A DNA stretch of 49,913 bases from Clostridia bacterium (GTDB lineage Bacteria > Bacillota > Clostridia > Christensenellales > Borkfalkiaceae), in contig JAAUYS010000068.1 in assembly GCA_014804995.1 (NCBI GenBank), forward strand, positions 1-49,913. The letters run 5' to 3'. The position numbers and the translations under genes were made by a program. Position 1 is the stretch's first letter. Each line of letters starts with the position of its first letter. Below are positions 8,154 through 17,096 of the stretch, piece by piece. Below the pieces are notes generated by a model. That model ran no database searches, had not been told where the DNA came from, and was given only the letters and a program-made list of their open reading frames with translations.

Positions 8154-8183
8154 ATTATATCACACCTCATACGATTTTGTCAA
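8154..8183 (-). promoter_or_regulatory. Sigma-70-type promoter, extended -10
   Basis: On the minus strand TTGACA (8183-8178), 18 bases, then TATAAT (8159-8154), with TG one base before the -10 (TGATATAAT). ATG of the next gene follows after six bases. It lies in the only gap of this head module. Confidence 0.8.
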
Positions 8184-8191
8184 GTATTCAT

Positions 8192-8434
8192 CTATAATGC
8201 CCAGTCTACATAGAACTTCTCTCGCTTCTTAGTATAGACAGGCCTGGCTTGAGCAATGGCTTGATATATCTGATTCACATTAGCGTAGCCGAGAAACTCC
8301 TTGCAGTCCATCGCTCTCTTGAAGTAGATGGGTGGCTTATTGTTCGAGATAAGCATTACCTCTTTACTTTTGGTCTTTCGACCATCGTTTTCGATACCAT
8401 TTAGACATCTCGTAAACCACTTCTTGTATGACAT
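8192..8434 (-). CDS. Small basic protein, unknown (80 aa)
   Basis: Start chosen at ATG 8434 (MSYKKWFTRCLNGIEND); an in-frame ATG lies at 8461. It overlaps the end of purB by about 70 bases. The C-terminal half (KEFLGYANVNQIYQAIAQAR) resembles a short helix-turn-helix followed by a beta wing, so DNA binding is possible but not shown. Confidence 0.55.
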   Translation of the reverse strand: MSYKKWFTRCLNGIENDGRKTKSKEVMLISNNKPPIYFKRAMDCKEFLGYANVNQIYQAIAQARPVYTKKREKFYVDWAL

Positions 8435-9680
8435 CTTCTTTCCCCACCTCGTCATAGACATCTTTTATCTTTTCCCAATATTCAGAATACTCGAGAAACG
8501 ACCTAAAACTCCAGTAATCGGAATCGCGCGCACGTTCCGCCAGTCGCTGTACGACCTTGTGCGCGTCCACTACCCCTGCGCGAGCGAGAAGCACGTAGGC
8601 TTTCTCTGTGTCCTCAAACCCCTTGACGTGCTTTAACATCTGACCGCCCTTAATCTTGAGACCCGAGATCACCCGCGTCATTCGCTTCACCGCGAGATAG
8701 AACAGGGTAAGATATTCGAACACGAAGCGCGAAGACGCACTGTTCGTAAGGTCGCGCTGATGTTCGGAAATCAGATCCATACTGAACGTGAGGTATCTCG
8801 GCGTGGCTACTTTCCACAAGGACTTCACGTGCTCGCTGTTCCACGGGTTGTGTTTGTGCGGCATAGTAGAAGAGCCAATCTGCCCGTCATAGAAACACTC
8901 TTCCACCTCGTCAATCTCCGACCTCTGCAGGTTGCGTATGTCGTCGGCGAGGTTAGCTATTATCCCAAAGCAGATATTAATCTCACCCAAGACACGTACC
9001 AAGCTATCTGAAAAGAGTATCTGTGTGGTGCACTCGGAACGGGTGAGACCGAGCCGTCCACATACCTGCTCCGAAAATTGGATTGGATTATCATAGAGAT
9101 AAGAAAGAGCGCGAAACGTACCCACCGCGCCCGATATGTTGCCAAAGCACGGCACGTGCATATTCTCGCGTACTCGGTGTATTCTAGTTACGTATTCGGT
9201 AAACCACCAACCGCACGTCATCGGCACTGCGTGTTGACCGTGCGTCCTGCCCATCTGCGGAATGTGAGCAGTCTCGGACATCTTGTCTACCAACTGGCGC
9301 AGGAGTTCTTCTACAGCGGGATAGATTTCACGTTTGAGCGCGTCTCGAGTGCGGAGCACGTTAGCCGTGTCCTGCGTGTCGCTACTAGTAATGGCGAGAT
9401 GGACGAAAGGCTTCGCATAATCTGGTATAATGGACTGTATGTGGTTGACCAACGCCTTGACCTGATGTCGGGTGGTCTCTTCCAACCTACATACCTCGTT
9501 CACGTCGATATTAAGGTCTTCCAAAGGCTCGAGACCCTGCCGAGACAAGTGCTCGTTGAGCACGGCGAGTTCCACCCTCGTCATATACTTGAGATTGGCT
9601 CTCTCACTGAAGTAAGACAACAGCGGAGCACTCTCCTCTCCATACCTACCGTCAAGCGGCGAAATCGTATCTAATTCCAT
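8364..9680 (-). CDS. purB: Adenylosuccinate lyase (PurB), phage-encoded
   Basis: 438 residues, close to the usual length (E. coli PurB is 456). The start MELDTISPLDGRYG matches the E. coli-type N-terminus. Fumarase/aspartase superfamily motifs are intact: TSSDTQDTAN near residue 92, GRTHGQHAVP near 147, and the signature GSSTMPHKHNP near 272 with the catalytic-loop serines. PurB splits fumarate from adenylosuccinate and SAICAR. With a phage PurZ present, the expected substrate is N6-succino-2-aminodeoxyadenylate, giving dZMP. The gene sits in the head module, far from purZ, but both have the same bipartite upstream motif, and ATG lies four bases after it. Confidence 0.93.
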   Translation of the reverse strand: MELDTISPLDGRYGEESAPLLSYFSERANLKYMTRVELAVLNEHLSRQGLEPLEDLNIDVNEVCRLEETTRHQVKALVNHIQSIIPDYAKPFVHLAITSSDTQDTANVLRTRDALKREIYPAVEELLRQLVDKMSETAHIPQMGRTHGQHAVPMTCGWWFTEYVTRIHRVRENMHVPCFGNISGAVGTFRALSYLYDNPIQFSEQVCGRLGLTRSECTTQILFSDSLVRVLGEINICFGIIANLADDIRNLQRSEIDEVEECFYDGQIGSSTMPHKHNPWNSEHVKSLWKVATPRYLTFSMDLISEHQRDLTNSASSRFVFEYLTLFYLAVKRMTRVISGLKIKGGQMLKHVKGFEDTEKAYVLLARAGVVDAHKVVQRLAERARDSDYWSFRSFLEYSEYWEKIKDVYDEVGKEDVIQEVVYEMSKWYRKRWSKDQK

Positions 9681-9684
9681 ATCT

Positions 9685-9715
9685 TTTAGTATGCCAAAGA
9701 TTATTCCACATTAAC
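9685..9715 (-). promoter_or_regulatory. Bipartite phage motif upstream of purB
   Basis: Minus strand: GTTAAT, 15 bases, GCATACTAAA, then four bases to ATG of purB. One of eight sites with exactly 15 bases between TTAAT and the GCAYAC half; its distal 10-mer is identical to the one upstream of purZ. Confidence 0.7.
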
Positions 9716-9889
9716 GAAGCCCATCTTGGCGAGTTCCGCTTGAAAGTCCTCACTCGGCTCGTCGAACTGCTCTTTGATACCCTCGAACCGCTGACAGATG
9801 GCGTATTTGCCGCTTGGAAGCTGACAGTAGAGCAAGTCGTCTTTTCTCATAATGGGCAATATCAAGCCCTCACCCAAATCATTCATCAT
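9701..9889 (-). CDS. Small protein, unknown (62 aa)
   Basis: Starts MMNDLGEGLILPIMRKDD at ATG 9889 with GGAGGGAA just upstream; the start overlaps the stop of the large head protein. An upstream in-frame GTG is less likely. Short beta-like N-terminus and acidic C-terminus. Unknown; probably head-associated by position. Confidence 0.6.
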   Translation of the reverse strand: MMNDLGEGLILPIMRKDDLLYCQLPSGKYAICQRFEGIKEQFDEPSEDFQAELAKMGFVNVE

Positions 9890-12800
9890 TTCCCTCCAAA
9901 GCCCCACCTGTGTCGTCCGACTTGATGGATTTCTTGCCGCGACCCGCCACCACGCGTATCTCGACAGCGGGGAGTTTCTTATAATAAGAATCTACCGCGC
10001 TTTTATAGTCGTTCACCAACGACCATCCCAAATCCTTAAGTTTATCCGATCCCGTGTTCGACAGTTCCTTTTCGAATTCCTCGTCCGACATCTTGGACAA
10101 TTCGTCTATCGGCACATTCTTCCAACTCTCCATCTGCTTGTCGATGTCGTTCACTTTGGTCTTCAACCTGCCGTACGCGCCTTGCTTATCAACAATATCG
10201 TCAATTCCCTCTGTGTAATAAGGGCTGTCTTTCCAGTCGCCCATAACGTAGACCGCGCCGCCATTCGAAATGATAGGTGGTCTTAAACGATAGAGTTGAT
10301 GCTGATCGTCCTCTCCCAAGTACGATTCTACCTTGTCTGCTATGTCTTGTCTCTTTTGCCAGTCCGATTGAGGATTGGAATAGGTGGACACATATTCGTC
10401 CTTTACGTCCTGTGGAATGTCATATTTGTCCAAGAACCCACCCAAGATTTCTTTCGCTTTTTTAGGGAGCACGTTCTCTATGATGTCCTGCTTTCGTGCG
10501 AACTTCTCCCTCTGCTTCTGAAGAGACTTTATCTGCTTGTCCACATTCTTCTGCGAGAAGTAGTCCGACACCTTAGGCGGAGCGATACTCGTCGCGTCCA
10601 GATTACTCGCATTATAGAAAGCGATGTCGTAATCTATGCCTTGCCTTAGATATCTGTCCAACAGATCAGTCGGTTTCTCGAAGACAAACATATCGAAGTA
10701 ATCCTGCGATTCTGCAAACCCCTCATCTATATGCTCAAGTTGCTCTTGATCGGCAATCGAAGCCCCTACGTGCGGCAATTTTCCAGACCTCTCGCTACCT
10801 CTCGTCTCCGCCCACTTCTTGCCCATAGGTGTCTTGGAGAACTCTTCCAACATCTCCGAGGTAAGTTCGTCATATATCTTGTTCTTGTTCTTGGGGTATC
10901 TCCTATATATGTCATCTGCGTGGTCTTGAATAAATTTCTTCGTCCACTCGAAAGTGTCGTCTATATACTCACGCATACGGAGTTTTGCCTTGGCTTGCTC
11001 TTGACGATTTCTTTGAACATAGTACGATGGGTGGTCTTTGCTCACTATGTCGTCATTCGCCAATTGCTTAATGTTGTCCCAGTCCTGCTCCTGTCGGAAC
11101 ATCTTACCATACTCCTCTTTCCTCGCACCCTGCGAGCCGACAGACTTCACATAAAAGGACGACGCACCAGTAAGCATTTCAAACGCCCTGTTCGGGTTCT
11201 TGTCCAATCTATCCGTGCCACAAGGGTGGAACATACCTATACTGTTGTCAAGATAATCATCACGCTCGATTATTAGTTTCACCGACTGGCGAGTGCTACC
11301 ATATCTCCTCGTCCAAGACGACCCCGAATACTGATCGGCGATCTCCTCGTATGAGGAAATGGCAGTACACCCTGTAAGTTCGATGGTATCCGCTTCTCCC
11401 GACACCAACTGATTGAACTGCTCACGAGAGAGCGTCATACCACGGAAGAAATTGGGTATCTTCTCCCTTGACATATCGGGGTGCTTAAGGTGCTCTTGGG
11501 CGTATTTCCTCAACCCGAGACCATCTTTTATTTTAGCCGCATATCCCCAACTGCTTAAGTCTTGGGTGTATTCTACTAATTGCCCATTTTCCATCTTGTC
11601 GATGGGCTTCCAGTCTGGTGCGTTGACCAACGCCACCGCCGTAGCCACATCATTCTCCGTGGTCGCGTCTCCCCAGTGTCCGCCGCGCCGAGGTTCTATC
11701 TTCGCCATAAGTTCGTCATAGCTCTTGTCTGTGATAGAGCCGTCATCATTGAACTCGATATGAGTACCGAGCACCATGGGGTCTTTAGGGGGGATAAAGT
11801 TCTTGTTGTGCAAGATGTGAAAGTCTGCCTTTATGAGCTCCTGCTTACCCTCTGTCTTGGGTTTGACGACATGCTCCTCTTTCGGCTCTTGCTGTATCTT
11901 CGAGACTATCTCTTGGTATTTGGCTACCTTATCTTTCCAAGAAAGAGATTTCGGATTCTCCACTCCACTATCTTCAAGAAGAGCCAAAAGCCCACCTCTG
12001 GTAAGCCTATAGAGACCTTTATTTCCGTATTTTTGAGCGATATCCTTAGCGTCCTGCGCACTCTGTCCGCCCTCTTCTTTCTTCTGCTCGCTCTGTCCGC
12101 TATCCTGCTTGTCTGCCAACGCCCAACTGAAAGTACCAGTCTTCACCCATTTCGTGCCATCGGGTCTCGTCTTGATGTCGCCTATCTGATAGGGCTTGCC
12201 AGTCGAGGGATTGATAGCCGCCCCCTTAGCGACCCTACCCATCTTGACACGCAAGATGTCTTTAAATATCTCGTTGGTCGCCATCTCCTCGACGAGCAAC
12301 TTGTATCCACACTGACAATTAATAACTTCCGAAGCGGGCGCGGCGGGGTCGTGAGGATACATAAGACCTATAGAGAACGGCGATCCGAAAGCAACTTTCT
12401 CGCCGTCTATTGCCTTGTGATTCTCTCTCGGGTCTTTGACCAGACTGTCGTTATGTACCCACTGCTTCACTATGTGCAATTTGCCTTGATTGCGCTCGGC
12501 GAGTTCCTGCGCATACAGATATTTGGTCATATCCACAGCCGAGCGCACTTCCGTTACCGCAATGGTCTTGGCGTGTGCTGTGGTATAGGTGCTGAACGTG
12601 TCCTTGATGTGCTGTTGCATCTGCATGATCGCCGCTTCCGCGTCATTCGGGTGCTCGATTATTGATTGACGAAGACCGCGCGTGATCGAGTTCCTCATCG
12701 TATCCGTAATCATCTTGCCGCTCTGCGCCGCCTTGTGGGCAGTAACGGCAGGAACGGCGTATTCGGGCAGGTTGATTATGCCCATATTGACACTCTCGTC

Positions 12801-12965
12801 GAACGCATTGCGCATTCTGCGGTCGGAGAGTTGGTGCATCTTCTTTGTGGCTCGCAACGAATTGTCTATAATGATGTCCTGTATGAGTTGGGTGTAAGTG
12901 AGACCCTTGATATCCACCCCATACTTCTTAGCCAATTTCTTGAGCGTTTGTCTATACCCCGCCAT
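9879..12965 (-). CDS. Head morphogenesis protein (SPP1 gp7/Mu F-like) with ADP-ribosyltransferase-like domain (1028 aa)
   Basis: Residues 1-230 match the minor head protein family that follows the portal: helices, TAHAKTIAVTEVRSAVD near 130-145, and a closing metal-type NCQCGYKLLVEE near 216. Residues about 375-610 look like an ADP-ribosyltransferase: an FFRGM segment with Arg508, a TGCTAISS segment near 531-538 for the STS motif, and FEMLTGASSFYVKSV with Glu596. The first Glu of the usual E-x-E is Ala594. Residues 610-1028 are charged and unrecognised. gp7-type proteins can enter the cell with the DNA, so the fused domain may be a delivered effector. Far larger than the usual 300-residue gp7. 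Confidence 0.8.
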   Translation of the reverse strand: MAGYRQTLKKLAKKYGVDIKGLTYTQLIQDIIIDNSLRATKKMHQLSDRRMRNAFDESVNMGIINLPEYAVPAVTAHKAAQSGKMITDTMRNSITRGLRQSIIEHPNDAEAAIMQMQQHIKDTFSTYTTAHAKTIAVTEVRSAVDMTKYLYAQELAERNQGKLHIVKQWVHNDSLVKDPRENHKAIDGEKVAFGSPFSIGLMYPHDPAAPASEVINCQCGYKLLVEEMATNEIFKDILRVKMGRVAKGAAINPSTGKPYQIGDIKTRPDGTKWVKTGTFSWALADKQDSGQSEQKKEEGGQSAQDAKDIAQKYGNKGLYRLTRGGLLALLEDSGVENPKSLSWKDKVAKYQEIVSKIQQEPKEEHVVKPKTEGKQELIKADFHILHNKNFIPPKDPMVLGTHIEFNDDGSITDKSYDELMAKIEPRRGGHWGDATTENDVATAVALVNAPDWKPIDKMENGQLVEYTQDLSSWGYAAKIKDGLGLRKYAQEHLKHPDMSREKIPNFFRGMTLSREQFNQLVSGEADTIELTGCTAISSYEEIADQYSGSSWTRRYGSTRQSVKLIIERDDYLDNSIGMFHPCGTDRLDKNPNRAFEMLTGASSFYVKSVGSQGARKEEYGKMFRQEQDWDNIKQLANDDIVSKDHPSYYVQRNRQEQAKAKLRMREYIDDTFEWTKKFIQDHADDIYRRYPKNKNKIYDELTSEMLEEFSKTPMGKKWAETRGSERSGKLPHVGASIADQEQLEHIDEGFAESQDYFDMFVFEKPTDLLDRYLRQGIDYDIAFYNASNLDATSIAPPKVSDYFSQKNVDKQIKSLQKQREKFARKQDIIENVLPKKAKEILGGFLDKYDIPQDVKDEYVSTYSNPQSDWQKRQDIADKVESYLGEDDQHQLYRLRPPIISNGGAVYVMGDWKDSPYYTEGIDDIVDKQGAYGRLKTKVNDIDKQMESWKNVPIDELSKMSDEEFEKELSNTGSDKLKDLGWSLVNDYKSAVDSYYKKLPAVEIRVVAGRGKKSIKSDDTGGALEGNDE

Positions 12966-13146
12966 CTTCTTCCTCGTACGGTTCGTCTAATATACTAATA
13001 GCCGCCAACGCTTCCTGCGGCGTAGCGGCTTCCTTGATTCGGTTCTTCATTTCCTTTCGTATCTCGTTAAAGAGGAGCACGAGGTCATTCTTGAACGGCA
13101 CGACCACGTCCGCTTCCTCTTTCGAAGTCATTGGCTGTATAATCAC
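12952..13146 (-). CDS. Small protein after portal, unknown (64 aa)
   Basis: GTG start at 13146 overlaps the portal stop; ATG 13131 is an alternative. A helical, charged protein (FNEIRKEMKNRIKEAATPQEA) with an acidic end. It overlaps the start of the gp7-like gene by 14 bases. Function not recognised. Confidence 0.6.
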   Translation of the reverse strand: MIIQPMTSKEEADVVVPFKNDLVLLFNEIRKEMKNRIKEAATPQEALAAISILDEPYEEEDGGV

Positions 13147-14702
13147 ATTAGACCCCCATCACCCACATCTCCACCCATTCCACCACCCATCATAGAGAGC
13201 GGATTCTGCGTGAGCGGCATTTGCGCCCCGTTCGGTCTATTGAACTGCTCGTCGGGATAGGCATCTTCACCCAAATCCCTAGTGCGTATCTCATTAACAC
13301 TGAAGAGACCAGTCTGCAGTTTCTCTCCTGCTTCTCGCATCTTCTTCGCGTCCGTGTCTTGCTGATCGTATTTGAATTCATACCCACTGCCATATCTGAA
13401 CGGAAGCACCCGAAGATTCCAGAAATTCTCGAGATTCTGAATGGTAGGGAAGATTCCCTTGTACAGGTCGTACCGCTCCTGCGTCTCCGATGTCTGACGA
13501 CCACTCGTACCGTCAGACCCCGAGAGGTTGAGTTCCATATTCGACGCACCGAAGACCACCCCCACTTCTTCTCGGATCATCTTCTGTCGCTCGTTCTGAT
13601 GTTGGAACGTGTCGGCGCGCGAGACATCGACCGCTACAGGAACTCCGTGCCCTGTAATAATTCGAACGGCTTCTTTGCGATATTCGTTAATCTGCGATTC
13701 GAGACGCTTCTGCTCGTTCTTGTCCATCGGCGTATCAAATTTCTCGCCTATAGCCCCCATTACACTGTTGTCGCCGAAAGCCAAGAGTTTACTCGGCTGA
13801 TTCGAGCCGTCCGCCATCTCCGCACAACGCTCGTCGAACATAAGGCTCTCTGCTACTTTGTTCACCAAGGCTTCGAGCGGAACACTACCATAGGGGTCAT
13901 TCGAATTGGGAGCATACCTCAAGTACTCGACTTCATTCTGGTAGTAGAGTTGAGGGTGGAGCGTGTCCGTGAGTTGCAGATATGCCACTGGGTCTCCGAC
14001 GAACTGCCCTGTTACTGGAACAGTGCTACCACCCGCCAAGCAATAAATATTCTCGATCTTTCCCCTCTGCACTTCTTTATAAGGAACGGCATTTCCGTGC
14101 ACGTGCAGGTCGAAGACTATCTCTTTGGTCAAATCCTCAAAAGTCTGCTCTTGGTTCGGCTGACGAAGCCAATCCTCTATTTCCGTACACTTATCCTCGG
14201 CTTCTGAATTAATTCTACGAGACCACCGCAACAGCGCACTGTCAAAATTAGACAAGTCCATCTTCACGTCGGGCAGATACCGCATTATCTCTTTCATACA
14301 CTTAATGCATATGCCCAATCCCCGAGGAGAAGATATATCTTCCTTGTTCTCGTCAAAAATCTGCTTGGCTTCCTTGAGAGACTGTGCGATTCTGTCTTCC
14401 TCTTTCCTGTGCTTGGTAACGCGCCAAGCCATACCCGCGACACGATTCATTCGACCAGTTACCACACCGAAGATAGGAGAGCACCGCTGAAACATTGCGA
14501 GCCGCTCGTCCACTGTGAGAGTGTAGAGGGGTATCTGATACTGGGCTGACTGGACTTCACCGTCCTTGTCCACCGCCCATCTATCCATTACCGCATATGG
14601 GTCTCGTACAGTGATACCACGCCTATTCTTGTCATTCAGTTGAGCACTTACAGATTCCGCTAGGGTAAATCCGCCCAACGCGCCCGTTCCACTAAGATTC
14701 AT
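13143..14702 (-). CDS. Portal protein
   Basis: 519 residues between large terminase and gp7-like protein, the standard place of the portal. Typical portal text: LAMFQRCSPIFGVVTGRMNR near 110, a DLHVHGNAVPYKEVQ segment near 225, and a VLPFRYGSGYEFKYD-type crown region near 445. The portal dodecamer forms the DNA channel and docks the terminase. It ends in a Met/Gly-rich tail (MMGGGMGGD). ATG 14702 overlaps the terminase stop. Confidence 0.85.
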   Translation of the reverse strand: MNLSGTGALGGFTLAESVSAQLNDKNRRGITVRDPYAVMDRWAVDKDGEVQSAQYQIPLYTLTVDERLAMFQRCSPIFGVVTGRMNRVAGMAWRVTKHRKEEDRIAQSLKEAKQIFDENKEDISSPRGLGICIKCMKEIMRYLPDVKMDLSNFDSALLRWSRRINSEAEDKCTEIEDWLRQPNQEQTFEDLTKEIVFDLHVHGNAVPYKEVQRGKIENIYCLAGGSTVPVTGQFVGDPVAYLQLTDTLHPQLYYQNEVEYLRYAPNSNDPYGSVPLEALVNKVAESLMFDERCAEMADGSNQPSKLLAFGDNSVMGAIGEKFDTPMDKNEQKRLESQINEYRKEAVRIITGHGVPVAVDVSRADTFQHQNERQKMIREEVGVVFGASNMELNLSGSDGTSGRQTSETQERYDLYKGIFPTIQNLENFWNLRVLPFRYGSGYEFKYDQQDTDAKKMREAGEKLQTGLFSVNEIRTRDLGEDAYPDEQFNRPNGAQMPLTQNPLSMMGGGMGGDVGDGGLM

Positions 14703-16252
14703 TATAGTCTCCCTATGATTCGGCGGGCTACCGCCATATACACCTCTGCAAACAGATAATGGTCAGCACCCTCGCCAACCCATTCATATTCATTACGCGC
14801 TTCATTGAAGACACGCGTCAGCTCTTTCATATGTTTGTAATAATTAGTGATAGACTGAACATTCCGAGGAAGAAAGCAACGCTTCTCCTCGAACTTCGCT
14901 TTTACACTGTCTATGAGTTCCGTCCTATTGACGGATATCGTGTTCTCTCTCAAGTTCAGATTATCCGCCGCACGAGGAGACTGAAAAAAGCAACGCAACC
15001 AACCTTTCCATTGAGACACTCGTTTCGACAGACGCTGTTCGGGCATTGCGTCTATGACACCCACTACGATGTTAAAATGATTGCACACCCAAGCAAGTTC
15101 TTCCACGTCTTTCAACTCGCCAAAGAATACCGCCTTTTCGCTTCCGTCGGGCAGAATTTCGTTGACGCGACAATGCAACGCGTTACCTACGTCCACTCCC
15201 GCAATACACGGATTCGTAGAGCCACTCGGCAAAGCATAATCACTCACGCACTTATTGAGAGTGTCGTCAGTAAACTTCGCTCCCTGCGGCGTATAAGGCA
15301 GACCCAAGTCCGAGTTATAGAACCTCGCCATTGCTTCGTCGTTGTCGAGACCCAGATTAAACGCGTCGCACAAGTCCTTTATGGTAACCTGCGTAGAAAA
15401 CATCTTAGACACGTGGTAATAGGATCGCTTGGCGTTAGGATTCTGTGGTATCCACCTGCCGTCTGCCCTCAAGTCGAGGGGCTTCCCACAGTCGCAGATA
15501 GCCAAGACATCGCGTTCGGAGTTCCTATCCCACTCTGTGTCTCGAAAAGTATAGATCCCGTCGTCTATCTTCTCGACTACGTGTCTGAAGAAATCGGGCT
15601 GTACCCATTTTCCACAATGAGGACATTTTATATGCCACTCATACTGCTTAGATTCTTTCCACAACTTGTGAATGCCGTAGTCGGTGATGGTCGGGTTGGC
15701 GACTATAAACTTAGTACGATATTGAGACGCGGCGAGACGGTCGTCTATCATAAGTACATTCTTCTGATCACATCTGTCATATTCGTCCACTATAGCGTCG
15801 TCCGCAGGAAACTCGGCAAAACTGCTCTCACTATTCGAGCCTACATAGACTATCGTACCTGCACCGAACTGCTTCATTGTGATGTTGTCTGCGCTCTTGG
15901 TTATCTTGGTAATGTCCTTGTATTTCTTCGTGGCTTCGATGGTCTTGTCCATACGCTCACGAACGAAACGACCGATGAGTTTGTCTGTAGGGAGTACGTG
16001 GAAGATGTTTCTGCCACTACAAGCCAAGGCAATCTCCCTACACAGCACATATTCTGAAACTCCGCACTGCGTGGACTTCATAACGCCCATATCGGGCGAT
16101 TCGTCTGCATAAATCTGCTTCAAGAACGGGTTGTTGATAAAGTCTAAAGGCTTACCCCTATGAGTTCTATGACAACTCATAGCGAAATAGAGCGGCATCC
16201 ACTTGTTCATCATCGCATTGGTGAGCGCGAGTTCATTCTGCGTTAACGCCAA
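14702..16252 (-). CDS. Terminase large subunit (GpA-like)
   Basis: 516 residues: N-terminal ATPase and C-terminal nuclease. The Walker A position reads MKSTQCGVSEYVL near residue 58, a deviant form as in lambda GpA-like terminases; Walker B is ADDAIVDEYDRCD near 170. A zinc-like pair, CPHCGKW, with CDCGKP further on, lies near 230-265. The nuclease half begins near GVDVGNALHCRV. It packages DNA into proheads together with the small subunit, whose gene it overlaps by 20 bases. Confidence 0.88.
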   Translation of the reverse strand: MALTQNELALTNAMMNKWMPLYFAMSCHRTHRGKPLDFINNPFLKQIYADESPDMGVMKSTQCGVSEYVLCREIALACSGRNIFHVLPTDKLIGRFVRERMDKTIEATKKYKDITKITKSADNITMKQFGAGTIVYVGSNSESSFAEFPADDAIVDEYDRCDQKNVLMIDDRLAASQYRTKFIVANPTITDYGIHKLWKESKQYEWHIKCPHCGKWVQPDFFRHVVEKIDDGIYTFRDTEWDRNSERDVLAICDCGKPLDLRADGRWIPQNPNAKRSYYHVSKMFSTQVTIKDLCDAFNLGLDNDEAMARFYNSDLGLPYTPQGAKFTDDTLNKCVSDYALPSGSTNPCIAGVDVGNALHCRVNEILPDGSEKAVFFGELKDVEELAWVCNHFNIVVGVIDAMPEQRLSKRVSQWKGWLRCFFQSPRAADNLNLRENTISVNRTELIDSVKAKFEEKRCFLPRNVQSITNYYKHMKELTRVFNEARNEYEWVGEGADHYLFAEVYMAVARRIIGRL

Positions 16253-16646
16253 AGAAAGCCCCTAAATTCTTCTTGTACAGTTCTTCGTCTGACTTGTCAA
16301 GAGACATAGAAACCACCAAAGACGGATTTGGATTGTCGCCGTCGCGCCACTGCTTCTTGCTCTTGAGCCAAAAGATAGAGCCTGTGCACGAGGAAGCAGA
16401 AAGTCTGGATTCGTGCCATTCTTCCACTCTGTCTTCCGCGTCCTGCAACATCTCGGCGTATTCGGGAAGTTCCTTATACCTCGCCCAGTTTTGCGACCCG
16501 ATCACGCGTCGGAGACCCGCCAACGTGGGCGGCTTCGTATCATACTCCCCGATGTCCTTTCCGTTGCAATCCTTGATGGGAGACGGTGCGCGGGTGAAAT
16601 ATTCATCTATAAGTTTCTTTACTTCTTCAACGGAGTACTTAAGCAT
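16233..16646 (-). CDS. Terminase small subunit candidate, leaderless start (137 aa)
   Basis: An N-terminal helix-turn-helix-like region (PPTLAGLRRVIG with flanking helices) is followed by a helical segment and the text SCTGSIFWLKSKKQW, common in small terminases of this type. It binds viral DNA and passes it to the large subunit. ATG 16646 lies five bases downstream of a perfect TATAAT, so the mRNA should be leaderless or nearly so. Confidence 0.8.
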   Translation of the reverse strand: MLKYSVEEVKKLIDEYFTRAPSPIKDCNGKDIGEYDTKPPTLAGLRRVIGSQNWARYKELPEYAEMLQDAEDRVEEWHESRLSASSCTGSIFWLKSKKQWRDGDNPNPSLVVSMSLDKSDEELYKKNLGAFFGVNAE

Positions 16647-16651
16647 AATTC

Positions 16652-16681
16652 ATTATATCACGACTGACATATCCTTGTCAA
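16652..16681 (-). promoter_or_regulatory. Sigma-70-type promoter, extended -10, for packaging genes
   Basis: Minus strand TTGACA (16681-16676), 18 bases, TATAAT (16657-16652), with TG before the -10. It is embedded in the last codons of the RuvC-like gene and ends five bases before the small-terminase ATG. Confidence 0.8.
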
Positions 16682-17096
16682 GTATATCATACTCTTTAAG
16701 ATATGCGGCGGCAATGAGTGCCGCCGAAGCCACGTCGTCTTGGAACTCCCGACCGAAGACTTCCTGTGCTCTGTGTATATGTGCCCATTTATCTCCCTTA
16801 ACAAGACAATCCATCAATTTCTTCCAGTGAGACACGTTCATCGTGCAGTTCACTGTCCTATGTAAAGCGCAGATCCCCATTATCTTCCCCGCCGACCAAG
16901 CCAACTTCTTGGCGGTAGCGAAGTTCTTGAAGAAGAACTGATCCTCTATGACGGCAATGTCGGGATTGCACGTATCGAGGACACCCCACAGATCCATGTA
17001 GCCACAAAGCCCACTGTATTCCACAGTGAGCCGAGGATTCACCAAAGCGAACCCGAGAGGCTTAGATGTCGCGGGGTCTATTCCCAATATTCTCAT
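16653..17096 (-). CDS. RuvC-like Holliday junction resolvase (147 aa)
   Basis: Start at ATG 17096 (MRILGIDPATSKPLGFALV), overlapping the preceding stop. Acidic RNase H-fold residues are visible: Asp in LGIDPA, Glu in PDIAVIEDQF near 50, and the DDVASAALIAAA pair near 121. It would resolve branched DNA before packaging, and it directly precedes the terminase genes. Its last codons carry the packaging promoter. Confidence 0.82.
   Translation of the reverse strand: MRILGIDPATSKPLGFALVNPRLTVEYSGLCGYMDLWGVLDTCNPDIAVIEDQFFFKNFATAKKLAWSAGKIMGICALHRTVNCTMNVSHWKKLMDCLVKGDKWAHIHRAQEVFGREFQDDVASAALIAAAYLKEYDILDKDMSVVI

Noticed and set aside
11580-12665. 361-codon open frame on the plus strand
   Set aside because: Shadow of the 1028-residue head protein, with no ribosome site or recognisable domain.
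14759-16057. 432-codon open frame on the plus strand
   Set aside because: It is antisense to the large terminase, which has clear motifs; composition is unlike phage proteins.
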